Source: an uncultured Eggerthellaceae bacterium (GTDB lineage Bacteria > Actinomycetota > Coriobacteriia > Coriobacteriales > Eggerthellaceae). From it: a DNA stretch of 10,445 nt. The notes under the pieces were generated by a model. It was not told the origin of the DNA and did not search any database. It saw only the letters and a list, made by a program, of their open reading frames with translations. Shown here one piece after another: positions 1 through 6,318 of the stretch. Every line of letters begins with the position of its first letter. Position 1 is the stretch's first letter. The stretch covers positions 1 through 10,445 of the forward strand of contig CAJUPL010000047.1 of NCBI GenBank assembly GCA_910588435.1. Reading direction: 5' to 3'. Position numbers and translations under genes: made by a program.

Positions 1-90
1 CGCAGTTGCACGCCAGTGCAACGTAACGCAGGCGACAGCCTGCGAACACCCGGATACCAGCACCCGGTCAGGCAACCTAGCCTGGCGCAG
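1..90 (+). repeat. Module B0 (left-truncated triple-hairpin repeat)
   Basis: The last bases of hairpin H1 (CGCA) open the window. H2 follows: GTTGCAC (5-11) pairs with GTGCAAC (16-22) around a GCCA loop. H3 is CGCAGGC (27-33) with GCCTGCG (38-44) around GACA. The invariant AACACCCGG lies at 45-53. A small stem CAGGC/GCCTG encloses AACCTA at about 69-84, followed by the tail GCGCAG. The segment 45-56 is perfectly complementary over 12 bases to 97-108 in the adjoining module C, so the module may close as a larger domain. It runs off the left edge. Confidence 0.75.
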
Positions 91-202
91 ACCACCTATC
101 CGGGTGTTTCGGGTTATCACCCTCATTTCGCTACCTTCTTGCCCTTCGGGCTATCAGGTAGCTGCGTCGGCAATGCCGACGCCCACTCTTAAAAAGGGGC
201 GT
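91..202 (+). repeat. Module C0 (AAT-loop hairpin repeat)
   Basis: This module joins B0 directly. GGGTG (102-106) can pair locally with CACCC (118-122) or upstream with 45-56. A stem CTACCT (131-136)/AGGTAG (156-161) contains an inner GCCC/GGGC. The terminal hairpin is GCGTCGGC (164-171)/GCCGACGC (175-182) with loop AAT. Other copies in the window read GCGTTCGC/GCGAACGC here, so both arms changed together. ACGCCC (179-184) could instead pair with GGGCGT (197-202). The remaining 203-307 holds only the leader of the next gene; no convincing -35/-10 pair was found there. Confidence 0.65.
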
Positions 203-307
203 GCCAGCCTCAACCACCCAACTCAACCTAGCCAACTCCCAGCCCCACTCTCATATTAGACATGGTACACTACTGGAACCAGACGACCATAGGAAAGGAA
301 CCAACGA

Positions 308-1450
308 ATGAAGGACCTCTCACGCCGCAGCTTCATCGGCCTGGCTAGCATGGCCGCCGTGTCAGCCCTGGGCGCCGGCGCTCTCACCGGCTGCAGCGGC
401 AACGCCAACCCAACAAGCTCCACCCAAGACGCTTCCGCTGACGCAGACGAAGCATTCATGTCAGAAGGCAAGGGCCAGCACCTGGTGGTCGGCCGTCGCG
501 GCAAGCTCTTCAAGATCGCACCCACCGTCATCGCCGAGAACATGGGCTTCTTCGAAGAAGAAGGCTGCGACGTTGAGTTCCAGCAGGTAGAGCTGGCAGA
601 AGGCTTCGCATCCCTGGCCTCCAACAACCTGGACATGATGCTCATGGGCACCGTGCAAACGCTAGAGTACATCGCGAAGGGCACCCCGCTCTACATCATG
701 GGCGGCACCGTCCTGAACGGCACGGAGATCCTGGCCGGCCCAGACTTTGACAAGAAGCTTGAGAACGCGGACAGCTTCAAGGGCCTGAACATCGCCTACC
801 ACCGCCCGGAGACGGGGCAGGTGGCATTCCGCTCCTGGCTCAAGGACGAAGGCCTTGACATCGACGGCGGCGACGTCACGTTCACCCCGCTTGACAACGA
901 GCAGGCGCAGGTGGAGGCCATCCTCAAGGGCGAAGTGGACATCTCGCTCACCAACAACGCGTTCGGCTACATCAACCGCGAGCGCGGCATCCAGGTGGTG
1001 GGCCTGGTGAAGGACTTCACGGGCGACTACCCTTGCTGCCGCCAGAACGCCTCGGACGTGGCGTACCACGAGAAGTTCCTCTCGCTGGTTGACTTCGAGA
1101 TCGCCCTCCTTCGCGGGTACAAGGTCTTCCGCCAGCAGCCCGACGTGGCCATCCCGATGCTTGCCGAATACTCCGAGCAGGAGCCCGCGTACATCGAAGC
1201 GGCGCTCTACGGCACGGACGACTACGAGGCGGCCATGCAGCTCTTGCCAGACCCGTGCCGCGACGCCACGCTCGCGTTCTACGAGGCGCTGAAGGACGTG
1301 AACCAGCTGGACGCCAGCGCGCCGTCCGCGGACGACTACGTGGTGGACACCGTCTACAGTCGCGCGCTCAACACGCTGCTGGAGCGCGAGCCAGACGACG
1401 AATTCTGGAAGGACCTGGAATCCATCTACAAGAAGCAGAACGTCCACTAA
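308..1450 (+). CDS. Tat-dependent lipoprotein, ABC-transporter substrate-binding protein (NMT1/NrtA-SsuA-TauA type)
   Basis: Extracytoplasmic solute-binding protein of an ABC importer, 380 residues. The N-terminus has a twin-arginine motif SRRSFIG (residues 5-11), a short hydrophobic stretch and a lipobox LTGC with the lipidated cysteine at residue 29. It should therefore be exported folded and anchored outside the membrane. A Ser/Thr/Asp-rich linker follows, then a periplasmic-binding-protein-II-like domain beginning LVVGRRGKLFKIAP, with the family's typical passage 'AENMGFFEEEGCDVEF' and a segment 'EAILKGEVDISLTNNAFGY'. The start is supported by AGGAAAGGA at 291-299, eight bases before ATG. 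The ATPase and permease genes follow, separated from this gene by a strong terminator. Relatives bind nitrate, sulfonates, taurine or thiamine-pyrimidine precursors; nothing visible here fixes the ligand. Transporter class is secure, substrate unknown. Confidence 0.9.
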   Translation: MKDLSRRSFIGLASMAAVSALGAGALTGCSGNANPTSSTQDASADADEAFMSEGKGQHLVVGRRGKLFKIAPTVIAENMGFFEEEGCDVEFQQVELAEGFASLASNNLDMMLMGTVQTLEYIAKGTPLYIMGGTVLNGTEILAGPDFDKKLENADSFKGLNIAYHRPETGQVAFRSWLKDEGLDIDGGDVTFTPLDNEQAQVEAILKGEVDISLTNNAFGYINRERGIQVVGLVKDFTGDYPCCRQNASDVAYHEKFLSLVDFEIALLRGYKVFRQQPDVAIPMLAEYSEQEPAYIEAALYGTDDYEAAMQLLPDPCRDATLAFYEALKDVNQLDASAPSADDYVVDTVYSRALNTLLEREPDDEFWKDLESIYKKQNVH

Positions 1451-1468
1451 AGGCGGCTGCTCACATGC

Positions 1469-1505
1469 GGGAGGTTGCGCCGTCTGCGCGCACCTCCCCT
1501 TTTTT
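1469..1505 (+). terminator. Intrinsic terminator between binding protein and ATPase genes
   Basis: GGGAGGT (1469-1475) pairs with ACCTCCC (1492-1498), and an inner GCGC/GCGC stem (1477-1480/1486-1489) encloses CGTCT. One C and six T follow (1500-1505). This is a textbook rho-independent terminator 18 bases after the binding-protein stop codon. It does not belong to the repeat family that fills the other gaps. It probably limits transcription into the ATPase and permease, so that binding protein is made in excess. Confidence 0.88.
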
Positions 1506-1622
1506 GTATCCTCAGCATGTTGCAAGATCAGACCAGGAACGCACTCCTCGCGAACGCGGGCTCCGGCTCGCAAGATCGCCTCAAGTGGGAGCAAGTTCGC
1601 AAGACGTGCGCAAAGGAGGCTC

Positions 1623-2519
1623 GTGGCATCCATTCAGCTTGACAGCGTGTCGTTCGCCTACGAGGACATGAGCGCCTCCAAGGGCGGCGCGCCTGAGATC
1701 ATCAAGGACCTGAGCCTGACCGTGCCAAGCGGGCAGTTCCTCTGCGTGATCGGGCATTCCGGCGGCGGCAAATCCACGCTGCTCAGGCTGATCGCGGGGC
1801 TGTCCGCGCCCATAAGCGGGCAGGTCCTGATAAACGGCAAGCCGTCAAGCGGCCCCAGCATGAGCCGCTCCATCGTGTTCCAGGATTACTCGCTCTTCCC
1901 GTGGATGCGCGTGCGCAAGAACGTGGAGTTCGGCATCGAGCAGGCGAACAAGGAGCTTGGCCGCGGCCTCACCAAACAGGAGATCAGCCGCATAGCAACG
2001 GAGCATCTGCGCCACGTGAACATGCTGGATGCGCAGGACAAGTACCCCTACCAGCTCTCCGGCGGCATGCAGCAGCGCGTGGCCATCGCCCGCGCGCTTG
2101 CCATGGACACAGAGATCGTGCTCTTCGACGAGCCGTTCGGCGCGCTGGACGTCCGCTCGCGCCGCACGCTGCAGGCGCTGGTGAGCAAGCTCTGGGCAGA
2201 GGGCGAAGATCGCAAGACGGCGGTGTTCGTGACGCACGACATCTCCGAGGCCATCCTGCTTGCGGATCGCATCGTCTTCGTGGCGAACGGGCAGATCACG
2301 GCTGATTTCATGGTCGATCTGCCGCGCCCGCGCACGCCCGAGGGAATGGCGAACTCACCTGAAGCGGACGCCATAGCGGGGCGGCTGACCGCGCTCTTCT
2401 ATGAGAGCCAGGGGAGCGCCGCGGCTGAGGACGGCTTCGCGGACGCCGGACTGGGCGCCGGCGCGGATGCCCGCGAATACGACGGACAGGAGGCCGCACG
2501 CTTATGGCAAGAGTTCTGA
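1623..2519 (+). CDS. ABC transporter ATP-binding protein (nitrate/sulfonate/taurine type)
   Basis: Cytoplasmic ATPase that powers import through the adjoining permease, 298 residues. Motifs are complete and in order: Walker A GHSGGGKST (44-52), Q-loop glutamine in VFQDYS (about 88), ABC signature LSGGMQ (145-150), Walker B VLFDEP (166-171), and H-loop histidine in VFVTHD (205). The passage QDYSLFPWMRVRKNVEFG is typical of the SsuB/TauB/NrtD group. Beyond about residue 255 there is an extra Ala/Gly/Asp-rich tail of some 40 residues that core ATPases of this group usually lack. The start is GTG with AAAGGAGG at 1612-1619, only three bases upstream, which is unusually close. The 3' end overlaps the permease start by 16 bp, implying translational coupling. 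The upstream terminator suggests expression by read-through or from a promoter I could not identify in 1506-1611. Confidence 0.93.
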   Translation: MASIQLDSVSFAYEDMSASKGGAPEIIKDLSLTVPSGQFLCVIGHSGGGKSTLLRLIAGLSAPISGQVLINGKPSSGPSMSRSIVFQDYSLFPWMRVRKNVEFGIEQANKELGRGLTKQEISRIATEHLRHVNMLDAQDKYPYQLSGGMQQRVAIARALAMDTEIVLFDEPFGALDVRSRRTLQALVSKLWAEGEDRKTAVFVTHDISEAILLADRIVFVANGQITADFMVDLPRPRTPEGMANSPEADAIAGRLTALFYESQGSAAAEDGFADAGLGAGADAREYDGQEAARLWQEF

Positions 2520-3430
2520 GCAAGCGCTTCTTCATAGCCCAGATGCTGCTGCTGGTGCTGGTGGCCATCATCGTCGGCATGCCGAACGCGAAGATCCTGA
2601 ATGTCACGTACTTCCCGCTCCTGGTCGCGCTTGCCATCATGGACGCGCTCTACTTCGCGCTATTGGTTGCGAAGGCGCGGCGGGGGATAGAGTCCACCGG
2701 CCCGAATGACATCATCCTGTTCGTCTGGGTGCTAATCATCATCTGGGAGCTGGCGTCAACGAAGCTTGCCGTCACGCCCAACGTGATCGTGCCAACGCCT
2801 GAAGAGGTCTTCAACGTGTTCGCCACCAGCTACGGCACGCTTTGGGCGAACGTGGTGTCCTCCACGTCATTGCTGATGATCGGCTTTCTGGGTGGCATAT
2901 TCTTCGGGGTGGTGCTTGGGATCATCTGCGGCTGGGTGCCGCGTCTGCGCGAGATGTTCTACCCCATCGCTAACGTGATGGCGCCCATCCCGCCAACCGT
3001 GTTCGCGCCGTATCTGGTAGTGCTGATGCCGTCGTTCCGCTCGGCGTCCGCGTGCATCATCCTGCTCGGCGTGTTCTGGCCGCAATTCCTGAACATGGTG
3101 CTGCGCGTGTCCTCGCTTGACCCGCAGCTGATGGACAACGCCCGCGCGCTCTGCGTCAAGAACTGGACGATGATCACGAAGATCATCCTGCCCTACGTCA
3201 TGCCAGGCGTGCTGCAGGGGCTGCGCGTCTCGCTGACCACGGCGTTCCTGATGCTCACGTTCGCTGAGATGATCGGCGCCACAGCGGGCATCGGGTTCTA
3301 CATCACGAACTCCAACATCTATGCGAACTATGCTGCGGTGATAGCCGGGATCATAGTCTGCGGCATCGTGGTGACGGTGCTCTCCGCCATCACCTCCTGG
3401 GTCCAACGCCGCTTTACCGTCTGGCGATAA
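2504..3430 (+). CDS. ABC transporter permease (SsuC/TauC-like, BPD_transp_1)
   Basis: Inner-membrane channel subunit of the importer, 308 residues. The core has several hydrophobic segments (about 69-85, 120-142, 160-175, 182-200, 245-265, 275-298). The cytoplasmic EAA-type loop lies near residues 207-240 (DNARALCVKNWTMITKIILP followed by YVMPGVLQGLR) and docks on the ATPase. An N-terminal extension supplies two further hydrophobic segments at about 9-27 and 34-57, making the protein longer than the roughly 260-residue SsuC/TauC permeases; 'TPNVIVPTPEEVF', where family members normally begin, appears only at about residue 91. AGGAGG at 2488-2493 lies ten bases before ATG, inside the ATPase gene. 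The stop codon is joined without spacer to repeat module A1, whose hairpin serves as terminator. Substrate unknown. Confidence 0.92.
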   Translation: MARVLSKRFFIAQMLLLVLVAIIVGMPNAKILNVTYFPLLVALAIMDALYFALLVAKARRGIESTGPNDIILFVWVLIIIWELASTKLAVTPNVIVPTPEEVFNVFATSYGTLWANVVSSTSLLMIGFLGGIFFGVVLGIICGWVPRLREMFYPIANVMAPIPPTVFAPYLVVLMPSFRSASACIILLGVFWPQFLNMVLRVSSLDPQLMDNARALCVKNWTMITKIILPYVMPGVLQGLRVSLTTAFLMLTFAEMIGATAGIGFYITNSNIYANYAAVIAGIIVCGIVVTVLSAITSWVQRRFTVWR

Positions 3431-3540
3431 TGCTGCACAGGCAAAGAGCATGCCTGTGCACTTTTATAACGGCCTTTAACAGTCATGTTCGCTTGACGCT
3501 CACATGCCTGTAGCGGCCTTGGGGCACTCACGTGCGCCTA
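3431..3540 (+). repeat. Module A1 (terminator-like repeat) at the permease stop codon
   Basis: P1: TGCACAGGCA (3434-3443) pairs perfectly with TGCCTGTGCA (3451-3460) and is followed by CTTTTAT, so it can terminate the ABC operon. Next come the box ACGGCCTTTAAC and P2, CAGTCATGT (3480-3488) with ACATGCCTG (3502-3510), one mismatch. Then GTAGCGGCCTTGG and P3, GGGGCAC (3521-3527) with GTGCGCC (3532-3538), one mismatch. The A-rich leader seen in other copies is missing because the coding region ends exactly there. Confidence 0.8.
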
Positions 3541-3677
3541 TCCAACCGAAACCTCTGCAGTAGGCGGCTGCATTGCAGCCGCAGTTGCACGCCAGTGCAA
3601 CGTAACGCAGGCGACAGCCTGCGAACACCCGGAACCCGCGATCAGCCCAGGCAACCTAGCCTAACGCAGAACACCTA
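3541..3677 (+). repeat. Module B1 (triple-hairpin repeat)
   Basis: H1: GCGGCTGC (3564-3571)/GCAGCCGC (3575-3582), loop ATT. H2: GTTGCAC (3584-3590)/GTGCAAC (3595-3601), loop GCCA. H3: CGCAGGC (3606-3612)/GCCTGCG (3617-3623), loop GACA. AACACCCGG follows at 3624-3632. CACCCGGA (3626-3633) is complementary to TCCGGGTG (3678-3685) at the start of module C1. A CAGGC...GCCT element and the tail ACGCAG lie between them. Confidence 0.8.
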
Positions 3678-3785
3678 TCCGGGTGCTTCGGGCTGCCGCC
3701 CTCATTACGCTGCGCTCTCATCCTCGCTTCGCTTATCGCTCAGCTCGGATTCCCGCACAGCTGCGTTCGCAATGCGAACGCCCAC
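3678..3785 (+). repeat. Module C1 (AAT-loop hairpin repeat)
   Basis: It begins TCCGGGTG, runs through the family-specific stretch containing CTCATTACGCTGCGCTC and an ATCC...GGAT pairing around CGCTTCGC, and ends with GCGTTCGC (3763-3770)/GCGAACGC (3774-3781), loop AAT, then CCCAC. The same stretch recurs at 7872, 9300 and 9960. Confidence 0.75.
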
Positions 3786-4044
3786 AATGAAGGAGGGCTC
3801 CCCTAGTAGTGGGGACATCCCCTACCTGTAGACGGGTGCACCCCTCTGCGGTAGGCGGCTTGCATTGCAGCTGCATCCCCCCACCTGTAGGCGCTTGCAT
3901 TGCAGCCTCAGCATTGACCCTCCCCTCCTGTGGGCGCTTGCATTGCAGCCGCAGCATTGCGCCAGCAATGCGTAACGCGGACGCCAGTCCGCGAACACCC
4001 GGCGCGAACCATCAGGTCAGGCAACCTAGCCTGGCGCAGAATGC
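3786..4044 (+). repeat. Module B1b: tandem H1 units followed by a complete H1-H2-H3
   Basis: Three H1-like units begin at 3854, 3890 and 3933 (spacings 36 and 43). Each starts with a CTGYRG-like lead-in and GGCG. The last runs into H2 GCATTGC (3954-3960)/GCAATGC (3965-3971) and H3 CGCGGAC (3976-3982)/GTCCGCG (3987-3993), then AACACCCGG (3994-4002) and the CAGGCAACCTAGCCTG tail. The H1 at 3934-3952 is imperfect: a left arm of one stem type (GCGCTTGC) faces a right arm of another (GCAGCCGC). Before the units lie small palindromes, such as GGGTGCACCC at 3834-3843. The module stops at the stop codon of the convergent radical SAM gene and lacks module C. Confidence 0.7.
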
Positions 4045-5043
4045 TTACCCGTAATACCTAGACGGCCCTTCCCAGACCTTCCAATCAGTCTCCCACCACA
4101 TATCGCGCACCTGCGCTACGGAATACCCACGGGTGGTCTCCGCGGTGGTATCCCTCGGGTCGGTCCCGCGCGACGCCCACATGATGTTCGCCCCGGCCTG
4201 CGCACACAGCTGGCTGGGCTCGTGCGTGCAATTCCCCTTCACGTCCGGCCCCGTGCCCAGCGCGATGGCCCCCGCATACGTGGCAAGCCGCCCGAACGAG
4301 ATGTCGCCGAACTGTTCGAACACGCTGCCCGCAACGGTGGTGCGACGCATCGCTCCGCTGAACGTCACCCCGATCTCACGCGCGGTGATGATCAGGTCAG
4401 CAATGGCTTCCGGCGAGTGCTCTGGCCCGATAGGCTCGATGCAGTTGCCAACGGAGAGCCCCGCGTCGCGCGCAGCCTCCATGGTCTTGATGCGCATCTC
4501 TGGCTTGCACTGCGTGTAGACGCCCTCGTCCAGACGGATGACGTGATAGATCCCGGAAACGCCGATGTTCGCCAGCTCACGGGCGTAATCCGGACCGAAA
4601 TCCGGGATGTTCGCCACCAGCGGCACGTCGGTCTTCATGGCCTCCTTCACGCGCGCGGCGGTCTCCAGGAACGCCTTGCGCCCGTAGAGCACCGTGGTCA
4701 CCAGATAGATGGCGTTCGCGCCGGCCTCCTCCAGGTCAAGCGCGTCCTGGATGATCTTCTCAACCGGATGCGTGACCTTCTCCGTGAACACGCCGTTCAC
4801 CTCCGCGAACGCGCAGTACTGGCAGTTCATCGGGCACGGCGCGGCGTCCAGCCCCACGTGCGCGTGCACCTCCGCGAAGCCGTCGTTGAGCTCAGAGGTG
4901 AACTGGCGGCCGGCTTGCTGGATGGCGAACGCCTCCGGGGAGAGGTTCTTCACTGACAGCAGCTGGATGATCTCCTGCTTGGTGAGCAGCGTGCCGTCCA
5001 GCGCTTTGATGATGATCTTGACGATGCCGTGGTCCATGGCCAT
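4045..5043 (-). CDS. Radical SAM protein, BioB/HydE/PylB-like
   Basis: Cytoplasmic [4Fe-4S] enzyme expected to cleave S-adenosylmethionine to a 5'-deoxyadenosyl radical; 332 residues. The cluster motif is CPMNCQYCAF with cysteines at 70, 74 and 77 (CxxxCxxC; the aromatic residue before the last cysteine is usual). The order of segments (N-terminal helical region, 'HAHVGLDAAPC' leading to the cluster, 'EEAGANAIYLVTT', 'ANIPDFGPDYARELANIGV', 'NCIEPIGPEHSPEAIADLI', 'FSGAMRRTTVAGSVF') resembles the biotin synthase, HydE and PylB group. No biotin, hydrogenase-maturation or pyrrolysine gene lies nearby, so I do not assign a reaction. Additional cysteines near 272 and 281 could be functional. The start at ATG 5043 has a weak AAGGA about ten bases upstream; a second ATG two codons later is possible. 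It is divergent from the Hrb-like gene, with about 150 bp between. Confidence 0.8.
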   Translation of the reverse strand: MAMDHGIVKIIIKALDGTLLTKQEIIQLLSVKNLSPEAFAIQQAGRQFTSELNDGFAEVHAHVGLDAAPCPMNCQYCAFAEVNGVFTEKVTHPVEKIIQDALDLEEAGANAIYLVTTVLYGRKAFLETAARVKEAMKTDVPLVANIPDFGPDYARELANIGVSGIYHVIRLDEGVYTQCKPEMRIKTMEAARDAGLSVGNCIEPIGPEHSPEAIADLIITAREIGVTFSGAMRRTTVAGSVFEQFGDISFGRLATYAGAIALGTGPDVKGNCTHEPSQLCAQAGANIMWASRGTDPRDTTAETTRGYSVAQVRDMWWETDWKVWEGPSRYYG

Positions 5044-5192
5044 ATCCGTTGAATCCTTGCCTCGTAGATTTCGTAGATGATGACCAATGATAGCGTACCT
5101 CCGGTATCTTCATCCACAAGGTGACGGATGATCATCCAGTGAACGTGCCCTTCGGCATCCGCGATATCATGCATGCAGTCAAGGAGGCGAAC

Positions 5193-5915
5193 ATGATAGA
5201 CAAGAAGGCATTTCATTCGCTTGAGTACGGGCTCTACATCGTGACCGCGTGCGCCGCGGACGGCCGCAAGGTCGGGTGCGTGGCGAACACGTTCCAGCAG
5301 GTGGCGTCTGAGCCGCCGATGGTCAGCGTTTCGCTCAACAAGCAGAACGCAACCACCAAAGTGGTTCAGGATTCAGGGAAGTTCGCAGTGTCTGTGCTGT
5401 CAGAGGCGGCAACCATGGAGCTGATCGGCCGCTTCGGGTTCAAATCCTCTGATGACATAGACAAGTTCGCAGACACCATGCATGAGATCGGCGAGGAGGA
5501 CCTGCCGCTGATCGTGGATAGCTGCGTTGCGCATTTCGTTGCGCAGGTGCGTGACATCGTGGATGTGCGCACGCATCTCATGTTCATCGGGCCGGTGCTG
5601 GAGGCGGATGCAACGTCAGATGCCAAGCCGATGAGCTATTCCTACTACCATCAGGTCCTGCGTGGGAAGACGCCGCCGAAAGCGGCCTCCTTCGTATCCG
5701 ATGTGGCGGAGCCAGTGGTTGCGCCGGATGGGGAGGTTGGCGTTGAGGTGGCCGGCGTGCCTGCTGAGGAGGCGGCGAACGAGGGCTCCGGCAAGCGCTA
5801 TGGTTGGCGCTGCAAGGTCTGCGGCTACATCGAGATGGTGGACGAGCTGCCGGATGACTTCAAGTGCCCCATCTGCGGCGTCGGCAAAGAGATGTTCGAA
5901 AGGGTAGAGATCTAA
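5193..5915 (+). CDS. Hrb-like flavin reductase-rubredoxin fusion (high-molecular-weight rubredoxin)
   Basis: Predicted cytoplasmic electron carrier, 240 residues, with two domains. Residues 1-165 form a flavin reductase/FMN-binding split-barrel domain: start 'MIDKKAFHSLEYGLYIVTA', 'GCVANTFQQVASEPPMVSVSL', and the closing 'YYHQVLRGKTPPKA'. An Ala/Val/Glu-rich linker follows (about 166-200). The C-terminal rubredoxin-like knuckle has CKVCG at 207-211 and CPICG at 225-229; the short spacing between the CxxC pairs is like the rubredoxin domain of rubrerythrins. In Moorella, Hrb of this architecture passes electrons from NADH to flavodiiron protein FprA for O2/NO reduction. No FprA gene is in the window, so the partner here is unknown. 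The start is set by AAGGAGG (5181-5187), five bases before ATG; an in-frame GTG at 5121 would add 24 residues without a good ribosome site. Module A2 follows as terminator. Confidence 0.87.
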   Translation: MIDKKAFHSLEYGLYIVTACAADGRKVGCVANTFQQVASEPPMVSVSLNKQNATTKVVQDSGKFAVSVLSEAATMELIGRFGFKSSDDIDKFADTMHEIGEEDLPLIVDSCVAHFVAQVRDIVDVRTHLMFIGPVLEADATSDAKPMSYSYYHQVLRGKTPPKAASFVSDVAEPVVAPDGEVGVEVAGVPAEEAANEGSGKRYGWRCKVCGYIEMVDELPDDFKCPICGVGKEMFERVEI

Positions 5916-5940
5916 ATTCCCGCGAACTTGGCCCACTTGC

Positions 5941-6064
5941 GGCCCCAAAAATGCTTACGGCCCGCAATCCTGCGGGCCGCTTCATTCATAACGGCCTTTA
6001 ACATTCCGCATTCGCTTTCACGCTCATGCGGAATGTAGCGGCCTTGGTGGCCTTCCAGCCACCT
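5941..6064 (+). repeat. Module A2 (terminator-like repeat) after the Hrb-like gene
   Basis: Leader CCCCAAAAATGCT, then P1 CGGCCCGCA (5958-5966)/TGCGGGCCG (5971-5979) followed by CTTCATTCAT. P2 is ACATTCCGCA (6001-6010)/TGCGGAATGT (6027-6036), a perfect 10 bp and unrelated in sequence to P2 of other copies. P3 is GGTGGC (6046-6051)/GCCACC (6058-6063). The linkers ACGGCCTTTA and GTAGCGGCCTT are conserved. The T-tract is weak here. Confidence 0.78.
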
Positions 6065-6205
6065 ATTCAACCTAAACAATTTGTGGTAGGCGTCTCCATT
6101 GGAGACGCAGCATTGCGCCAGCAATGCGTAACTTGCCCGACAGGGCAAGAACACCCGGATCCACCCATCAGCTCAGGCCACCTAGCCTGGCGCAGAACAC
6201 CTCTC
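6065..6205 (+). repeat. Module B2 (triple-hairpin repeat, most divergent stems)
   Basis: H1: GCGTCTCC (6090-6097)/GGAGACGC (6101-6108), loop ATT. H2: GCATTGC (6110-6116)/GCAATGC (6121-6127), loop GCCA. H3: CTTGCCC (6132-6138)/GGGCAAG (6143-6149), loop GACA. AACACCCGG is at 6150-6158, then a CAGGCCACCTAGCCTG-like stem and GCGCAG. H1 and H3 have stem sequences found in no other B module of the window, yet pair perfectly. There is no module C. Confidence 0.8.
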
Positions 6206-6242
6206 AGGTCACTTCCTGCTCCAACCCATAGGTTCCAACCTG

Positions 6243-6271
6243 TTGACTCACGCGCCCAAGCGCCGTGCTAT
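6243..6271 (+). promoter_or_regulatory. Sigma-70-type promoter for the NrdD-tail-like gene
   Basis: TTGACT (6243-6248) and TGCTAT (6266-6271) are separated by exactly 17 bases and lie 47 bases before the ATG of the next gene. It is the best -35/-10 match I see in the window, and it lies just outside module B2. Confidence 0.6.
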
Positions 6272-6318
6272 CCTGCTCCCAGAACAAACCCATCATCAAT
6301 CCAGCAGAAAGGACGCTC

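Noticed and set aside
662..1633. Long antisense frame (323 codons) opposite the binding-protein gene
   Set aside because: It is an artefact of GC-rich codon use on the coding strand; the plus-strand gene has a Tat signal, a lipobox and a full domain. Similar antisense frames at 2867-3451 and 4222-4956 were rejected for the same reason.
3700..3785. tRNA or rRNA fragment in module C
   Set aside because: The region is rich in short hairpins but no cloverleaf, anticodon arm or T-loop consensus is seen, and the pattern repeats as the C module elsewhere.
3431..4044. Integron attC sites
   Set aside because: The hairpins vary in stem sequence as attC sites do, but the paired GTTRRRY/RYYYAAC core is not found in the expected positions. 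The repeats do not flank single gene cassettes and no integrase gene is visible.
5121..5192. Upstream GTG start for the Hrb-like gene
   Set aside because: The extra 24 residues lack a ribosome site, while ATG 5193 has AAGGAGG at ideal spacing and begins where flavin reductase domains normally start.
5044..5192. Specific promoter or operator in the divergent radical SAM/Hrb region
   Set aside because: Small palindromes (TACCTCCGGTA, GATGATCATC) are present, but no -35/-10 pair with normal spacing stood out on either strand, so none is annotated.
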